Positions 1-7,344 of a stretch of 32,127 nt of DNA are shown here, one piece after another. Source of the DNA: CAYRAV01 sp964422365 (lineage in GTDB: Bacteria > Bacillota > Clostridia > Lachnospirales > Lachnospiraceae); the NCBI GenBank assembly GCA_964422365.1, contig CAYRAV010000033.1:1-32127 (forward strand). Direction: 5' to 3'. A model generated the notes under the pieces. The model did not search any database, was not told the origin of the DNA, and saw only the letters and a program-made list of their open reading frames with translations. The translations under genes and the position numbers were made by a program. Each line of letters starts with the position of its first letter. The first letter of the stretch is position 1.

Positions 1-19
1 AGTAAAGGGGGACATGTAA

Positions 20-418
20 ATGGAAAAAACAGAAGCAAGGTTAAAGATAGCTGTTCATGCAGGAAAAACAGAGAATTTTATAGAGGGATATTCATATGCG
101 TTGCGATACGGGGTGAAAAGCCCAATTGAATTGCAGCAAAAGTTTGATGAGATTTTTGAATGTTTAAAAGAATTAAAAGAAGTCTTTGATGCACCGGAAG
201 TAGAGAGAGAATTTCTGGCTGATTTAAATCAGATATTATTGTCAAGTATTATATATATTAATAATGAGAAATCTGCTTATGGCATAGTAAATGTTTTTGC
301 AGAGGTTTTAGCTGAAACCATACTTTATCTTTTGGAACAGCATGAAGTTCCATTTGAAGCATTTGATAATTATAAAGAAAATTATGATGATATATTGCAC
401 AAGGAGATTATGCAATAA
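20..418 (+). CDS. Small acidic protein of unknown function
   Basis: This is a 132-residue soluble protein that I do not recognise. It starts at an ATG preceded by an AAAGGGGG ribosome binding site at a normal distance. The sequence is acidic and apparently all-helical, with a run of charged helices in the first half and a hydrophobic helix around AEVLAETILYLLEQHE. There is no signal peptide and no metal or nucleotide motif. Size and composition resemble immunity-type proteins that accompany toxins, but no toxin gene is visible because the window begins here. It lies on the same strand as the ATPase at 574 but is separated from it by its own promoter region. The reading frame is convincing; the function is unknown. 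Confidence 0.7.
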   Translation: MEKTEARLKIAVHAGKTENFIEGYSYALRYGVKSPIELQQKFDEIFECLKELKEVFDAPEVEREFLADLNQILLSSIIYINNEKSAYGIVNVFAEVLAETILYLLEQHEVPFEAFDNYKENYDDILHKEIMQ

Positions 419-467
419 ATTTTTGTGATAAGTTTGAGTGGTAAAAATATCTATACTAAAATGAAAT

Positions 468-519
468 AAATCATCACGGAATTCCGAAATTTTTTTACGG
501 AATTCCGTTGTGATTTATC
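468..519. repeat. Twin self-complementary decamers inside an inverted repeat
   Basis: The decamer CGGAATTCCG, itself a perfect palindrome, occurs at 477-486 and again at 498-507, 21 bp centre to centre, or about two helical turns. The flanks extend it into a larger inverted repeat: TAAATCATCA on the left mirrors TTGTGATTTA on the right, with one or two mismatches. The spacer is A/T only. The right half overlaps the -35 region of the promoter for the ATPase cassette. This geometry fits two operator sites for a dimeric or tetrameric repressor. A transcription terminator for the upstream gene is less likely, because no T-run follows the right arm. Confidence 0.7.
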
Positions 520-536
520 GGCAAATAGGTTATACT
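508..536 (+). promoter_or_regulatory. Promoter of the ATPase cassette
   Basis: A TTGTGA -35 box (508-513) and a TATACT -10 box (531-536) are separated by exactly 17 bp, about 40 bp upstream of the ATPase start. The -35 box lies within the right arm of the inverted repeat at 468-519, so a protein bound there would occlude RNA polymerase. Confidence 0.6.
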
Positions 537-573
537 ATATGATAGAAACATCACATAAAAGGTGGTACGAAAT

Positions 574-1725
574 ATGCTTAGAAAGTTTGAATTAAAGAAT
601 TATAAAAACTTTAAAGATAATATTATTATAGATTTTGCAAAAGTTGGAGGTTATCAATTTAGTGTGGATTGTATTACCAATCATATGATAAGCAAGATGC
701 TTATATATGGAAGAAATGCTACAGGAAAAACTAATTTAGGCATAGCAATTATGGATATAGTATTCACATTGTTTGGTAATAACAAGGTGAATGAAGGTAT
801 TTTCCTAAATGCAGATTCTAAGGAAAGTACAGCACTATTTTCATATTCCTTTCAATTTGGAGAAAATGAGGTTGTTTACAGATATAAAAGGTTATCAGAA
901 ACAGAGTTACAAGAGGAGGAATTATTTGTTAATAAAAAACAGATTTTTATGTATAATTTCTCAAACAAGACATATAAGTTTGGTAATTTAAGCTATATAA
1001 ATGCAGAGACTGCTATTATTGACAGATACCTTCAAGCATTAAATACAGGAAGTAGTTTGGAAGAATTTGGAACACAACAGTTACCATTTTTGCGTTGGAT
1101 TATTAACAATGTGGCTTTGGGTTATGATTCTGTTTTGTTAAAATTAGCTGATTATGTAAAGCGTATGGGTATGATGACTGTAGGTGGTGTAGTAGGAGGC
1201 AGGTTTAGAAGAATAAATGATAAGTTTTTTGAAGATTTGGAAGATGAGAAAGAGCTGAAAGAATTTGAGGACTTTTTAAATTACATGGGCATTGAGTGCA
1301 GCTTGGTTTTGGCAAAACTGCCAGATGGACAAAATGAATTATATTTCAGGCATAATAGATTGGTTCCTTTTTTTGAAAATGCTTCAAGTGGAACAAAAGC
1401 TTTGATGAGTGTATATCGAAGGTTTGTGATGGCAGCGAGAAACGCATCATTGATGTATTTAGATGAATTTGATGCATTTTATCATTATGAGATGGCGGAA
1501 AATGTCATTAGGTATTTTAAACAGAAATATCCAAATTGCCAAGTTATTTTGACTTCTCATAATACCAATTTAATAACAAATAGGTTGATGCGGCCAGACT
1601 GCCTTTTTATTTTATCAAGAAAAGGAAATCTATCGGCCTTATGTGATGCAACAACCAGAGAATTGAGGGAAGGGCATAATTTGGAGAAAATGTATATTAG
1701 TGGAGAATTCGAAAACTATGAGTGA
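574..1725 (+). CDS. AAA-family (AAA_15/AAA_21-like) ATPase, defence-type
   Basis: This 383-residue ABC/SMC-like ATPase has no membrane segments. Its Walker A is GRNATGKTNL (Lys52), the signature-like segment SSGTKAL lies ahead of Walker B LMYLDEFDAF (Asp297, Glu298), and the H-loop is LTSHNTNL (His329). The N-terminal FELKNYKNFKD strand-turn is typical of COG1106-type ATPases found in OLD, Rlo and PARIS-like anti-phage cassettes. An in-frame GTG lies at 562, but the ATG at 574 has AAAGGTGG eight bases upstream, so 574 is the start. The stop overlaps ATGAGTGA, the natural start of the TOPRIM-like partner, so the two were translationally coupled. All motifs are intact even though the partner is broken. 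The defence role is an inference from family and pairing. Confidence 0.85.
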   Translation: MLRKFELKNYKNFKDNIIIDFAKVGGYQFSVDCITNHMISKMLIYGRNATGKTNLGIAIMDIVFTLFGNNKVNEGIFLNADSKESTALFSYSFQFGENEVVYRYKRLSETELQEEELFVNKKQIFMYNFSNKTYKFGNLSYINAETAIIDRYLQALNTGSSLEEFGTQQLPFLRWIINNVALGYDSVLLKLADYVKRMGMMTVGGVVGGRFRRINDKFFEDLEDEKELKEFEDFLNYMGIECSLVLAKLPDGQNELYFRHNRLVPFFENASSGTKALMSVYRRFVMAARNASLMYLDEFDAFYHYEMAENVIRYFKQKYPNCQVILTSHNTNLITNRLMRPDCLFILSRKGNLSALCDATTRELREGHNLEKMYISGEFENYE

Positions 1726-2365
1726 TTTGAGTTGGAAGAAGATATAGACTTGCCTTTTGTAATAAGCAAAAAGAAAAACTATGATAGTATTCAGTATAAA
1801 AATGACTTTACTAACATTATTCTGATTTTTGATTATGAACATCATGATCCTAAATTTGATGAAGAAAAAATATTAAAAATGCAGCGATATTTTACAGAAT
1901 CAACAGATGTGGGTAAATTATATATTAATTATCCAATGATTGAGTCTTATCGTCATTTGATGCAAATTCCAGATGATAAGTATGAAGATAGAAAGATTTC
2001 TGTTAGTTTACAGCCAGGAATACAGTATAAACAGTTGGTAAAGGATACAATAGTTGCAAAAAATGTAGATTTTCTATGTAAGATGAAAGAAATACTAGAA
2101 GAGCGTTTTAATGTTCAAGATGATGAGTTATGCAGCAAAAGTGTGGAAGAACTATTAGCTATTTCGGATTCAAGGAATTTGAGAGAGGACATTGAGTTTA
2201 AATTAAACAATGTTGTAAAGCAGGATAGTATAAATACTGCAAAGTATCAGTTTGGAAAATGGACATATATGGGTATTAAATACTTGCGTGTTTATAATTG
2301 CGGAGTACAATTTTTCATTAGTAGTAAAGGAGCAAGAAAGTTCATCAAATCAGAGTATGCTTTGA
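1718..2365 (+). pseudogene. Decayed TOPRIM-like partner of the ATPase
   Basis: The natural start ATG (1718) overlaps the ATPase stop, but that frame ends after nine codons (MSDLSWKKI). The body is in the next frame from about 1735 and reads EDIDLPFVISKKKNYDSIQY, then IILIFDYEHHDPKF, an acidic DxE-type strand end like the metal site of TOPRIM nucleases, then KLYINYPMIESYRHL. From 2234 the first frame is open again and reads GHIWVLNTCVFIIAEYNF before stopping at TGA 2363-2365. I recall a similar C-terminal motif in homologues paired with such ATPases; this was not checked. The frame change, plus the likely loss of internal residues between AKYQ and GHIWVL, makes it a pseudogene. The uninterrupted reading 1732-2433 would need a TTG start with no Shine-Dalgarno and a tail translated from repeat DNA, so I disfavour it. 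Confidence 0.65.
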
Positions 2366-2451
2366 AAATTCATTGCCTGATCTGTATGCCCTGCTTTGTG
2401 TATCCATCTGGGCACATATCTTGTAACAAGTAATTTTCAAACATGCTCTAG
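2353..2451. repeat. Dispersed palindromic repeat (CTAGAG family)
   Basis: The arms at 2353-2370 and 2432-2448 are inverted copies (GAGTATGCTTTGAAAATT against GAGCATGTTTGAAAATT on the other strand). The interior, CATTGC..ATCTG.ATGCCC..CTTTGT, matches the element at 28517-28610. The right end (2432-2451, read on the minus strand) matches the 20-mer CTAGAGTGTGTTTGAAAATT at 18 of 20 positions. The element overlaps the 3' end of the broken partner gene. Confidence 0.65.
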
Positions 2452-2512
2452 CTCTAAGGTAAAGTGAAATATAGACAGTCCTGCGTTTTCTATCTTTTGC
2501 TGTATGTGCAGA

Positions 2513-4012
2513 TTATAGCAAAACAGTAATATGTAAATCTTTTCTTTGTTTCAGATAAAAGAGTTCCCTTTCCTCCCGTCTGGTATGGAGATGGTATTCA
2601 CATTTTCCATCAAAGACAATAGAAATTTTCTTTTGATACAGCTTCTCATTATCCAGACATTCTTCAATGTATAAACTCGCCTGATACTTTTGCAGCAATT
2701 CATAAGTGCTCATAAGACCAATGCCGCTTCCACCCTCTTTTTTATGGGTGGTATACTGTTTTTTTCCAAGATGAAAAAGGGTTTCCTTTGTAAATGGAAT
2801 ACCAGAATCCCATACACTGATGGAATAGTATTCCTTTATCATAGCAATCTGTAATAAAATATGTGTGCCTTTTCCATGTTTTGTGGCAATTAGGGCATTT
2901 TCAAGCAAATCTGCAAGCAGTGTCAGAAAATCCTGCTCTTCCATTATCTGCGCAAGAAAATAATGGATGTCCCCAGTCAGGGTAAAGTCTAATGTGATTC
3001 CATTTGTCTGTCCCTTGTGAAAGATATAATTGAGCAGGCAATCCACAGAAAGTATATTGGTAGTTGAAAGATTGTCCGGTTTGGAAAGGTCAGAAATCAG
3101 TTGCTTTCGTCCATGATTTTCTTTCTGTAATTCCAGTAAAAGTTTGTTTCCAATTGTTTGTTCATCTTCATTCCCTTTAGTAGAAGAGGAGAGAAAGGTT
3201 TCTACTGCCAGCTCCAAAGCAGCAATTTGTTTATTATCCCGGTGAATCAGTTTTGCCAGTTTTTCGTTCTCCTGTTTCAGAGAGGTTATGGTATTCTGGC
3301 AGTTCTGCAGCTCCTCTTCCAGCCGATTGATGTTCCGGTTTCTTAACTGCTCCAGATAGGTTTGGTGTAACTGATTTTTCCACCAGGTAAAGAGAAATAA
3401 AAAAAGTATCAGAATAAAGAGTAAGACAAGGAAAGCCATTTGGACAGATTTTGTGTTTTTAAAATTCTGGCTGCAAAATAACATAGTACAAAGTAAAATA
3501 GATAAACCAAGAAGGGAGCCAAGAGTGGTTATGTGTTGATTTTTCAGAAAAGGCATTCCCTTCTTTAAGCGTGTAGTGCGAAATGGAATCGGGCATAACA
3601 GCCACATAAAAAAACAAACAGTTAATTGAATCAATATACCGGGAAACTGAATCTTATTCAAAAAAAACCAGCCAGATATACCTAGGATTATTGAAGATAT
3701 AAGACCAGACAGCATGAAAATACAATAACATAAACCATAAGAGAGTAACAGTGTTATAAAAATGGTATCACTGTGAGTTCTAGTGGTAATTCCATAGTAT
3801 AGAAAATGAAACAGAAGAATCAGGGCATAACTGAAATATTGCACCGATTGAGGTAAGCAGGAAAACAGAAAGAAAAAGGGGAAACTACATAAAAGTAACT
3901 TTCCTTTTTGTAACTTAGAAGTTTCCTTTATTGCCAACAGTTTTTGATAGATGTAATCACCACATAGCAAAACAGAAGTATATCGAATCCATAACTGTAA
4001 CATATATAACAT
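2513..4012 (-). CDS. AgrC-like sensor histidine kinase (GHKL type)
   Basis: This 499-residue membrane kinase has about six or seven hydrophobic segments in the first ~210 residues, a coiled-coil linker (NRLEEELQNCQNTITSLKQE), the phosphoacceptor helix LIHRDNKQI (His257) and a C-terminal HATPase. The ATPase shows an N-box (LLADLLENALIATK), DSGIPF as G1 and GGSGIGL as G2. The layout matches HPK10/AgrC kinases that sense small peptides. A GTG at 4024 is directly abutted by the Shine-Dalgarno; the ATG at 4012 has AAAGGTGG eight bases upstream and is the better start. It lies 41 bp downstream of its response regulator on the same transcript. No agrB/agrD-like peptide genes are visible, so the ligand is unknown. 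Confidence 0.85.
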   Translation of the reverse strand: MLYMLQLWIRYTSVLLCGDYIYQKLLAIKETSKLQKGKLLLCSFPFFFLFSCLPQSVQYFSYALILLFHFLYYGITTRTHSDTIFITLLLSYGLCYCIFMLSGLISSIILGISGWFFLNKIQFPGILIQLTVCFFMWLLCPIPFRTTRLKKGMPFLKNQHITTLGSLLGLSILLCTMLFCSQNFKNTKSVQMAFLVLLFILILFLFLFTWWKNQLHQTYLEQLRNRNINRLEEELQNCQNTITSLKQENEKLAKLIHRDNKQIAALELAVETFLSSSTKGNEDEQTIGNKLLLELQKENHGRKQLISDLSKPDNLSTTNILSVDCLLNYIFHKGQTNGITLDFTLTGDIHYFLAQIMEEQDFLTLLADLLENALIATKHGKGTHILLQIAMIKEYYSISVWDSGIPFTKETLFHLGKKQYTTHKKEGGSGIGLMSTYELLQKYQASLYIEECLDNEKLYQKKISIVFDGKCEYHLHTRREERELFYLKQRKDLHITVLL

Positions 4013-4053
4013 ACAAAAATCCACCTTTATTATAAGTAATAGAAATGATTGGT

Positions 4054-4839
4054 TTAGTGTTCATTTTTTATCTTGTTTGCATAATAGTAAATAAATTCAT
4101 TTATTGTAGGTACACCTTTTGAAGAATGGATATTAGCAGTGTAATGTAATAGAAGTTCATCAATATCCATTGTGTTCCAGGCACGGTTAATGGCATTTTG
4201 GATACCACGTTCTACGCTTGAGGGAGTTTTTCCATATTGTTTTGCAATAATTGCAGTAATATGGGAAGAAGTGCCCTCTATAATCATCAGTATGGCATCA
4301 ATTAAATATTGATAGCCAACAGTTTTTGGATTAATGCCAACATAATTCAATTCTTTTGAAATAATAGCTCTAAGGTGCTGCTTTCTTTGGGTTATAGTTG
4401 TAGTAACAGCATGCAATGAATTTTCCTGTTTCTGATTAGAACGGATAATAGATGATATCATACAGATAAATTCGATTACTTTTACTTCTGAATAATCATC
4501 CTGATGCTTATACATAATAAAATCTGCTCCAGTTTCTCTTGCACATTGGTAAGTAGTCGGACTGGAATTATTGGTGGTAATTAAAATATATGGTAAAAAG
4601 GGAAGAGGAAGATTCTGCAGTTCCCTAAGAAAAAACAAACCATTTCCCTGACCATAATGTAGTTCTAAATCTAAAATAACCACATCAGGAGTATTTTCTT
4701 GTACAAGTTCTAAAGCGTAATAGGAATTATTGGTAATGCCAATTAATGTAATATCTTCATATTCTGCTGCCACATTTTTAAAACGCTGACAGATATCTTG
4801 TTCATCTTCAATTAATAAGACACGCAATGGATCATTCAT
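4054..4839 (-). CDS. Response regulator with Spo0A-type DNA-binding domain
   Basis: The protein has 261 residues. The N-terminal receiver has the acidic pair Glu11-Asp12, phosphoacceptor Asp57 in VVILDLEL, a Thr switch (ILITTNN) and the conserved Lys (FIMYKHQ). The C-terminal ~105 residues resemble the Spo0A effector: GYQYLIDAILMII, then HITAIIAKQYGKTPSSVERG, then NAINRAWN, ending in PTINEFIYYYANKI. These correspond to the YLR.AI, IAK.Y.T...VERAIRHAIE.AW and PTNSEFIA blocks of Spo0A. Divergence (ERGIQNAINRAW) argues against it being the sporulation master regulator itself. The longer frame from 4905 lacks a ribosome binding site; AAGGAG (4849-4854 on the complement) sits nine bases before the ATG at 4839. 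It is followed by the AgrC-like kinase, its likely partner, which is unusual because AgrC kinases normally pair with LytTR regulators. Confidence 0.85.
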   Translation of the reverse strand: MNDPLRVLLIEDEQDICQRFKNVAAEYEDITLIGITNNSYYALELVQENTPDVVILDLELHYGQGNGLFFLRELQNLPLPFLPYILITTNNSSPTTYQCARETGADFIMYKHQDDYSEVKVIEFICMISSIIRSNQKQENSLHAVTTTITQRKQHLRAIISKELNYVGINPKTVGYQYLIDAILMIIEGTSSHITAIIAKQYGKTPSSVERGIQNAINRAWNTMDIDELLLHYTANIHSSKGVPTINEFIYYYANKIKNEH

Positions 4840-4935
4840 ACTGCTCATCTCCTTGTAAAACTGAAATATAGTTCTAAGTGTATCATGTATACTAAATTTG
4901 CCCAAAACCTTACTATGATTCCTATTACACTACAT

Positions 4936-4966
4936 ACACTTGGAACGAGGAAACCTCACTAAGTGT
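4936..4966. promoter_or_regulatory. Hairpin at the start of the two-component transcript
   Basis: The outer arms ACACTT (4936-4941) and AAGTGT (4961-4966) and the inner arms GAGG (4947-4950) and CCTC (4954-4957) form a nested hairpin. It covers the predicted transcription start and early leader of the minus-strand operon, so it could be an operator or a 5'-stabilising leader structure. Confidence 0.45.
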
Positions 4967-4971
4967 TCTTA

Positions 4972-4999
4972 TTATATCACAAAAAAAGACAAAAACCAA
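4972..4999 (-). promoter_or_regulatory. Promoter of the two-component operon
   Basis: On the minus strand a TTGGTT -35 (4994-4999) is followed after 16 bp by a perfect TATAAT -10 (4972-4977). The predicted start near 4965 gives a leader of about 125 bases before the regulator ATG at 4839. Confidence 0.55.
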
Positions 5000-5391
5000 C
5001 AAAATTGGGATAAAAGCAAAAAGAAATGTAACAGTTCAGCCATGCATCTTTAGTGCACCACCATAAATGAAAGTTATGAGATGTATGTCAAAATACCTGA
5101 ATTCAGTTTTTTGCTAAAGCAAAAAAGGTACTTTCATAGAAAGAAATAAAAAGAAAATTGAGATATGATAAAAAATAGAAATAAGAGCGATGTAAAATCT
5201 GTTACAAGAAAATCAGCAGTATCAAAGGCGGCTTTCCAACAAACCGCCCAATGTATGTATCAGACCGAAGTCATGATATACCTTACCTATACGCAAACAA
5301 ATTTATCATGTGTGTCCTCTGGTATGTAATCCAATAGTTTCTGGCTTTGTTAGTCTAAAACTATCGTCTATTCCCCTAAAAAAGGAAGGAC
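5000..5391. other. Intergenic region with one repeat half-copy
   Basis: No convincing gene was found here. It contains the repeat copy at 5027-5046 and a GC-rich hairpin, GGCGG (5227-5231) with CCGCC (5244-5248), inside otherwise AT-rich sequence. The hairpin lies beyond the 3' end of the LRR protein gene but has no following T-run, so it is not a confident terminator. Confidence 0.5.
5027..5046 (+). repeat. Copy of the TGTAACAGTTCAGCCATGCA repeat
   Basis: This 20-base stretch is identical to 29888-29907, where it is the left arm of a ~115-bp palindrome. Here no matching right arm is evident nearby, so it looks like a partial or degraded copy. Confidence 0.6.
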
Positions 5392-6813
5392 TTAATCATA
5401 GCTGTTATCAATAATGGATGCACCTGCTCCGGTTATCTGTACAGTTCTGCTGCACTGAAGTGTCTTAAAGTTTGGATTTTTGCTGATATCCAAAGTTGTT
5501 ATATTATTTTCTTGGCAGTATAGGATTTCTAGTTTTGTATTTTTGCTGATGTCTAAAACTGACATATTATTTTTTTGACAGTATAGATGCAATAATTCCA
5601 AATTTTTACTAATATCTAAAGTTGATATTTGATTTCCTGCAACTGACAGGGATTTCAGTTTTAGATTTTTGCTTACATCCAAAGTGGTAAGTGAATTTCT
5701 TGGAAGTGTTACTTCCACAAGATTTGGTGCCTTTGACAGATCTATGGAAGTAATTTCAGTATCTGTGCATACCAATGTCGTAAGTGCAGGGTTGTTCGAA
5801 ATATCTAGACCAGTGAGCCTGTTTTTATTCTCAGGATTCTGGGAATAATAACAACAAATGAAATCTTTCAGTGCATCCAGTCCTGCTAAAGAAAGTTCGC
5901 CTCTAAGACTTTTATCATTCCAGTAAATACGAATCAGTCTTCCACTATTATCCCAAATGTACTCACCGCTGTCTAAATCTGTGCTGACAGAAGCACCCAA
6001 AGCAATCTGTTGCTGAATGATACCTGTAAGTATTTCTACATCTGAAGCATTCTTTGTATATTCCGGTTTCTCTGGTTTAGCAAATGGATCGGTCGGACTT
6101 GGTGTTTCTGGTAAATCCGGTTTGTTTGTTGCAGCTGGTGCATTTGTCGGAACTAGAGCAGATGTTGGAAGTGGTGTATCTGTTATAACTGGTGTGTCTG
6201 TCGGAGCAGGCTTGTCAGTTGCAGCCGATGTTTCTGTTGGTGTTGGTGCATCAGTTGCAACTGATACTTCTGTTGGTGCTGGTGCATTTGTTGCAACTGC
6301 TATTTCTGTTGGTGCTGGTGCATTTGTTGCAACTGCTATTTCTGTTGGTGCTGGTGCGTTTGTTGCAACTGCTATTTCTGTTGGTGCTGGTGCATTTGTT
6401 GCAACTGTTATTTCTGTTGGTGCTGGAGGATTTGTTGTAACCAATGTGCCTGTTGATTCTGATTTGCCAGTTGTAACCAATGTGCTTGCCGAAGCTGATT
6501 TTACTTTTATTTTACATTTTAATGTTTTTTTGCTTACTTTGGCACATACATAAGTTGTACCAGCTTTTTTTCCCGTTACGACACCTTTTTTAGAAACAAT
6601 GGCAACTTTTTTGTCTTTAGAAGACCAAGTCACTTTTTTAGTAGTGCCTTTTACTTTCAGATTAATTGTCTTACCCACTTTTACAGATGCAACAGTCTTG
6701 TTTAGTTTGATCTTATTAGCAGCTTGTACTGGCATCGGTTTCATGAGACCGGTTGTAACAGTAACAGTAGCAAGCAGCAAAGTCATCATCTGTCTTTTGG
6801 TTTGTTTTTTCAT
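5392..6813 (-). CDS. Secreted Ig-like (BIG2) / leucine-rich repeat protein
   Basis: The protein has 473 residues. A signal peptide (MKKQTKRQMM, hydrophobic core, cleavage near VQAA-NK) leads into a BIG2-type Ig-like domain (about 33-105; KVGKTINLKV, VTWSSKDKKVAIVSKKGVVT, KAGTTYV). Next is a Pro/Thr-rich linker of nine 12-residue units (125-232; consensus VATNAPAPTEIA). The C-terminal part has six 21-residue leucine-rich repeats (about 333-458; LTTLDISKN..L..L.C..N.), the bacterial class seen in internalin-like surface proteins. There is no LPxTG motif or membrane anchor, so it is released or held non-covalently. The start has AAAGGGG seven bases upstream. A role in binding host or plant glycans or proteins is plausible but inferred only from architecture. 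Confidence 0.85.
   Translation of the reverse strand: MKKQTKRQMMTLLLATVTVTTGLMKPMPVQAANKIKLNKTVASVKVGKTINLKVKGTTKKVTWSSKDKKVAIVSKKGVVTGKKAGTTYVCAKVSKKTLKCKIKVKSASASTLVTTGKSESTGTLVTTNPPAPTEITVATNAPAPTEIAVATNAPAPTEIAVATNAPAPTEIAVATNAPAPTEVSVATDAPTPTETSAATDKPAPTDTPVITDTPLPTSALVPTNAPAATNKPDLPETPSPTDPFAKPEKPEYTKNASDVEILTGIIQQQIALGASVSTDLDSGEYIWDNSGRLIRIYWNDKSLRGELSLAGLDALKDFICCYYSQNPENKNRLTGLDISNNPALTTLVCTDTEITSIDLSKAPNLVEVTLPRNSLTTLDVSKNLKLKSLSVAGNQISTLDISKNLELLHLYCQKNNMSVLDISKNTKLEILYCQENNITTLDISKNPNFKTLQCSRTVQITGAGASIIDNSYD
6118..6441 (-). repeat. Nine 36-bp tandem repeats encoding a Pro/Thr linker
   Basis: Nine 36-bp units each encode a 12-residue block. The central copies, around 6236-6440, are almost identical at the DNA level, while the outer ones have diverged. 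Such arrays gain or lose units by slippage or recombination without a frameshift, so the linker length is expected to vary between strains. Confidence 0.85.
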
Positions 6814-6957
6814 AGAATAACCCCTTTCTTAAAACTTTTTAATGAGTAATGGATAACAATGGTGAAAAATTCTCTTCTTACTTTTATAAATTATTGTACC
6901 TCCTTTCTTCAAAAAGCATAACTTTTTTATCCTAAAAACAACACGACACAAAGTGAG

Positions 6958-7014
6958 AAATGCCGTATTTTTCACTAGACATAGCTTGTCTAGTAGGAAA
7001 ATACGGCATTTTTT
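6958..7014 (+). terminator. Long hairpin with T-run between divergent genes
   Basis: The arms AAATGCCGTATTTTT (6958-6972) and AAAATACGGCATTTTTT (6998-7014) pair almost fully. Inside is a second stem, CTAGACA/TGTCTAG, with a short TAGCT loop. The plus strand ends in a T-run as in an intrinsic terminator. No plus-strand gene ends here, because the flanking genes diverge. It may terminate a short unannotated RNA or be a small repeat. Confidence 0.55.
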
Positions 7015-7027
7015 CAATAAAATAGTT

Positions 7028-7043
7028 GGTGTAAAATTACACC
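7028..7043. promoter_or_regulatory. GGTGTAA palindrome, possible operator
   Basis: GGTGTAA and TTACACC form a perfect inverted repeat with a two-base spacer, immediately beyond the hairpin at 6958-7014 and within the divergent intergenic region. Its compactness suits a repressor site, but no regulator can be assigned. Confidence 0.35.
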
Positions 7044-7135
7044 TTGTTCCGATTGATTCTATTTCTGTTCTCTAATCGATATTATATCATCTGTATGTTT
7101 TTATTTAATTATTATTCTATACTATTTTTTTATGG

Positions 7136-7164
7136 AAAAAGTCCTCCGCCTTTTGGGTGGGGAC
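7136..7164 (-). terminator. Candidate minus-strand terminator
   Basis: On the minus strand GTCCCCACCC, a four-A loop and GGCGGAGGAC form a GC-rich hairpin followed by TTTTTCC. It is well formed, but no minus-strand gene immediately upstream is apparent, so the RNA it would end is unknown. Confidence 0.4.
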
Positions 7165-7275
7165 GAACTTTTGATTCAATCCTTCTTCTGGCTTGTCGCA
7201 GCTTATCCATAAAAATAGTCTGCATAGGTATAGATAAGGAAAACTTCCTTTGCTATGAAACAGATAGGAAGGCAT

Positions 7276-7304
7276 TTGCAAAATAGAAGAAAAACTGATA
7301 TAAT
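7276..7304 (+). promoter_or_regulatory. Promoter of the two acidic-protein genes
   Basis: TTGCAA (7276-7281), a 17-bp spacer and TATAAT (7299-7304) make a strong promoter. Transcription would start near 7311, which rules out the upstream in-frame ATG at 7255 and fixes the gene start at 7345. Confidence 0.65.
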
Positions 7305-7344
7305 TAATTTCTATCATTCTATAGAGGAGGGGTATAGGCAGAAG

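Noticed and set aside
1732..2433. A continuous 233-residue ORF for the ATPase partner
   Set aside because: It would need a TTG start without a ribosome binding site, and its last ~25 residues are translated from a dispersed repeat; the other frame gives a natural end.
6118..6441. Regular repeats considered as a CRISPR array
   Set aside because: The units are contiguous with no unique spacers and are in frame with coding sequence.
6017..6553. Long open frame on the plus strand opposite the LRR gene (GAFVATAISVGA-like repeats)
   Set aside because: It is the complement of the Pro/Thr repeat array; repetitive DNA keeps all frames open, and there is no Shine-Dalgarno.
7117..7317. Minus-strand 66-codon frame between divergent genes
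   Set aside because: It has no Shine-Dalgarno, overlaps the strong plus-strand promoter at 7276-7304 and shows no protein-like pattern.
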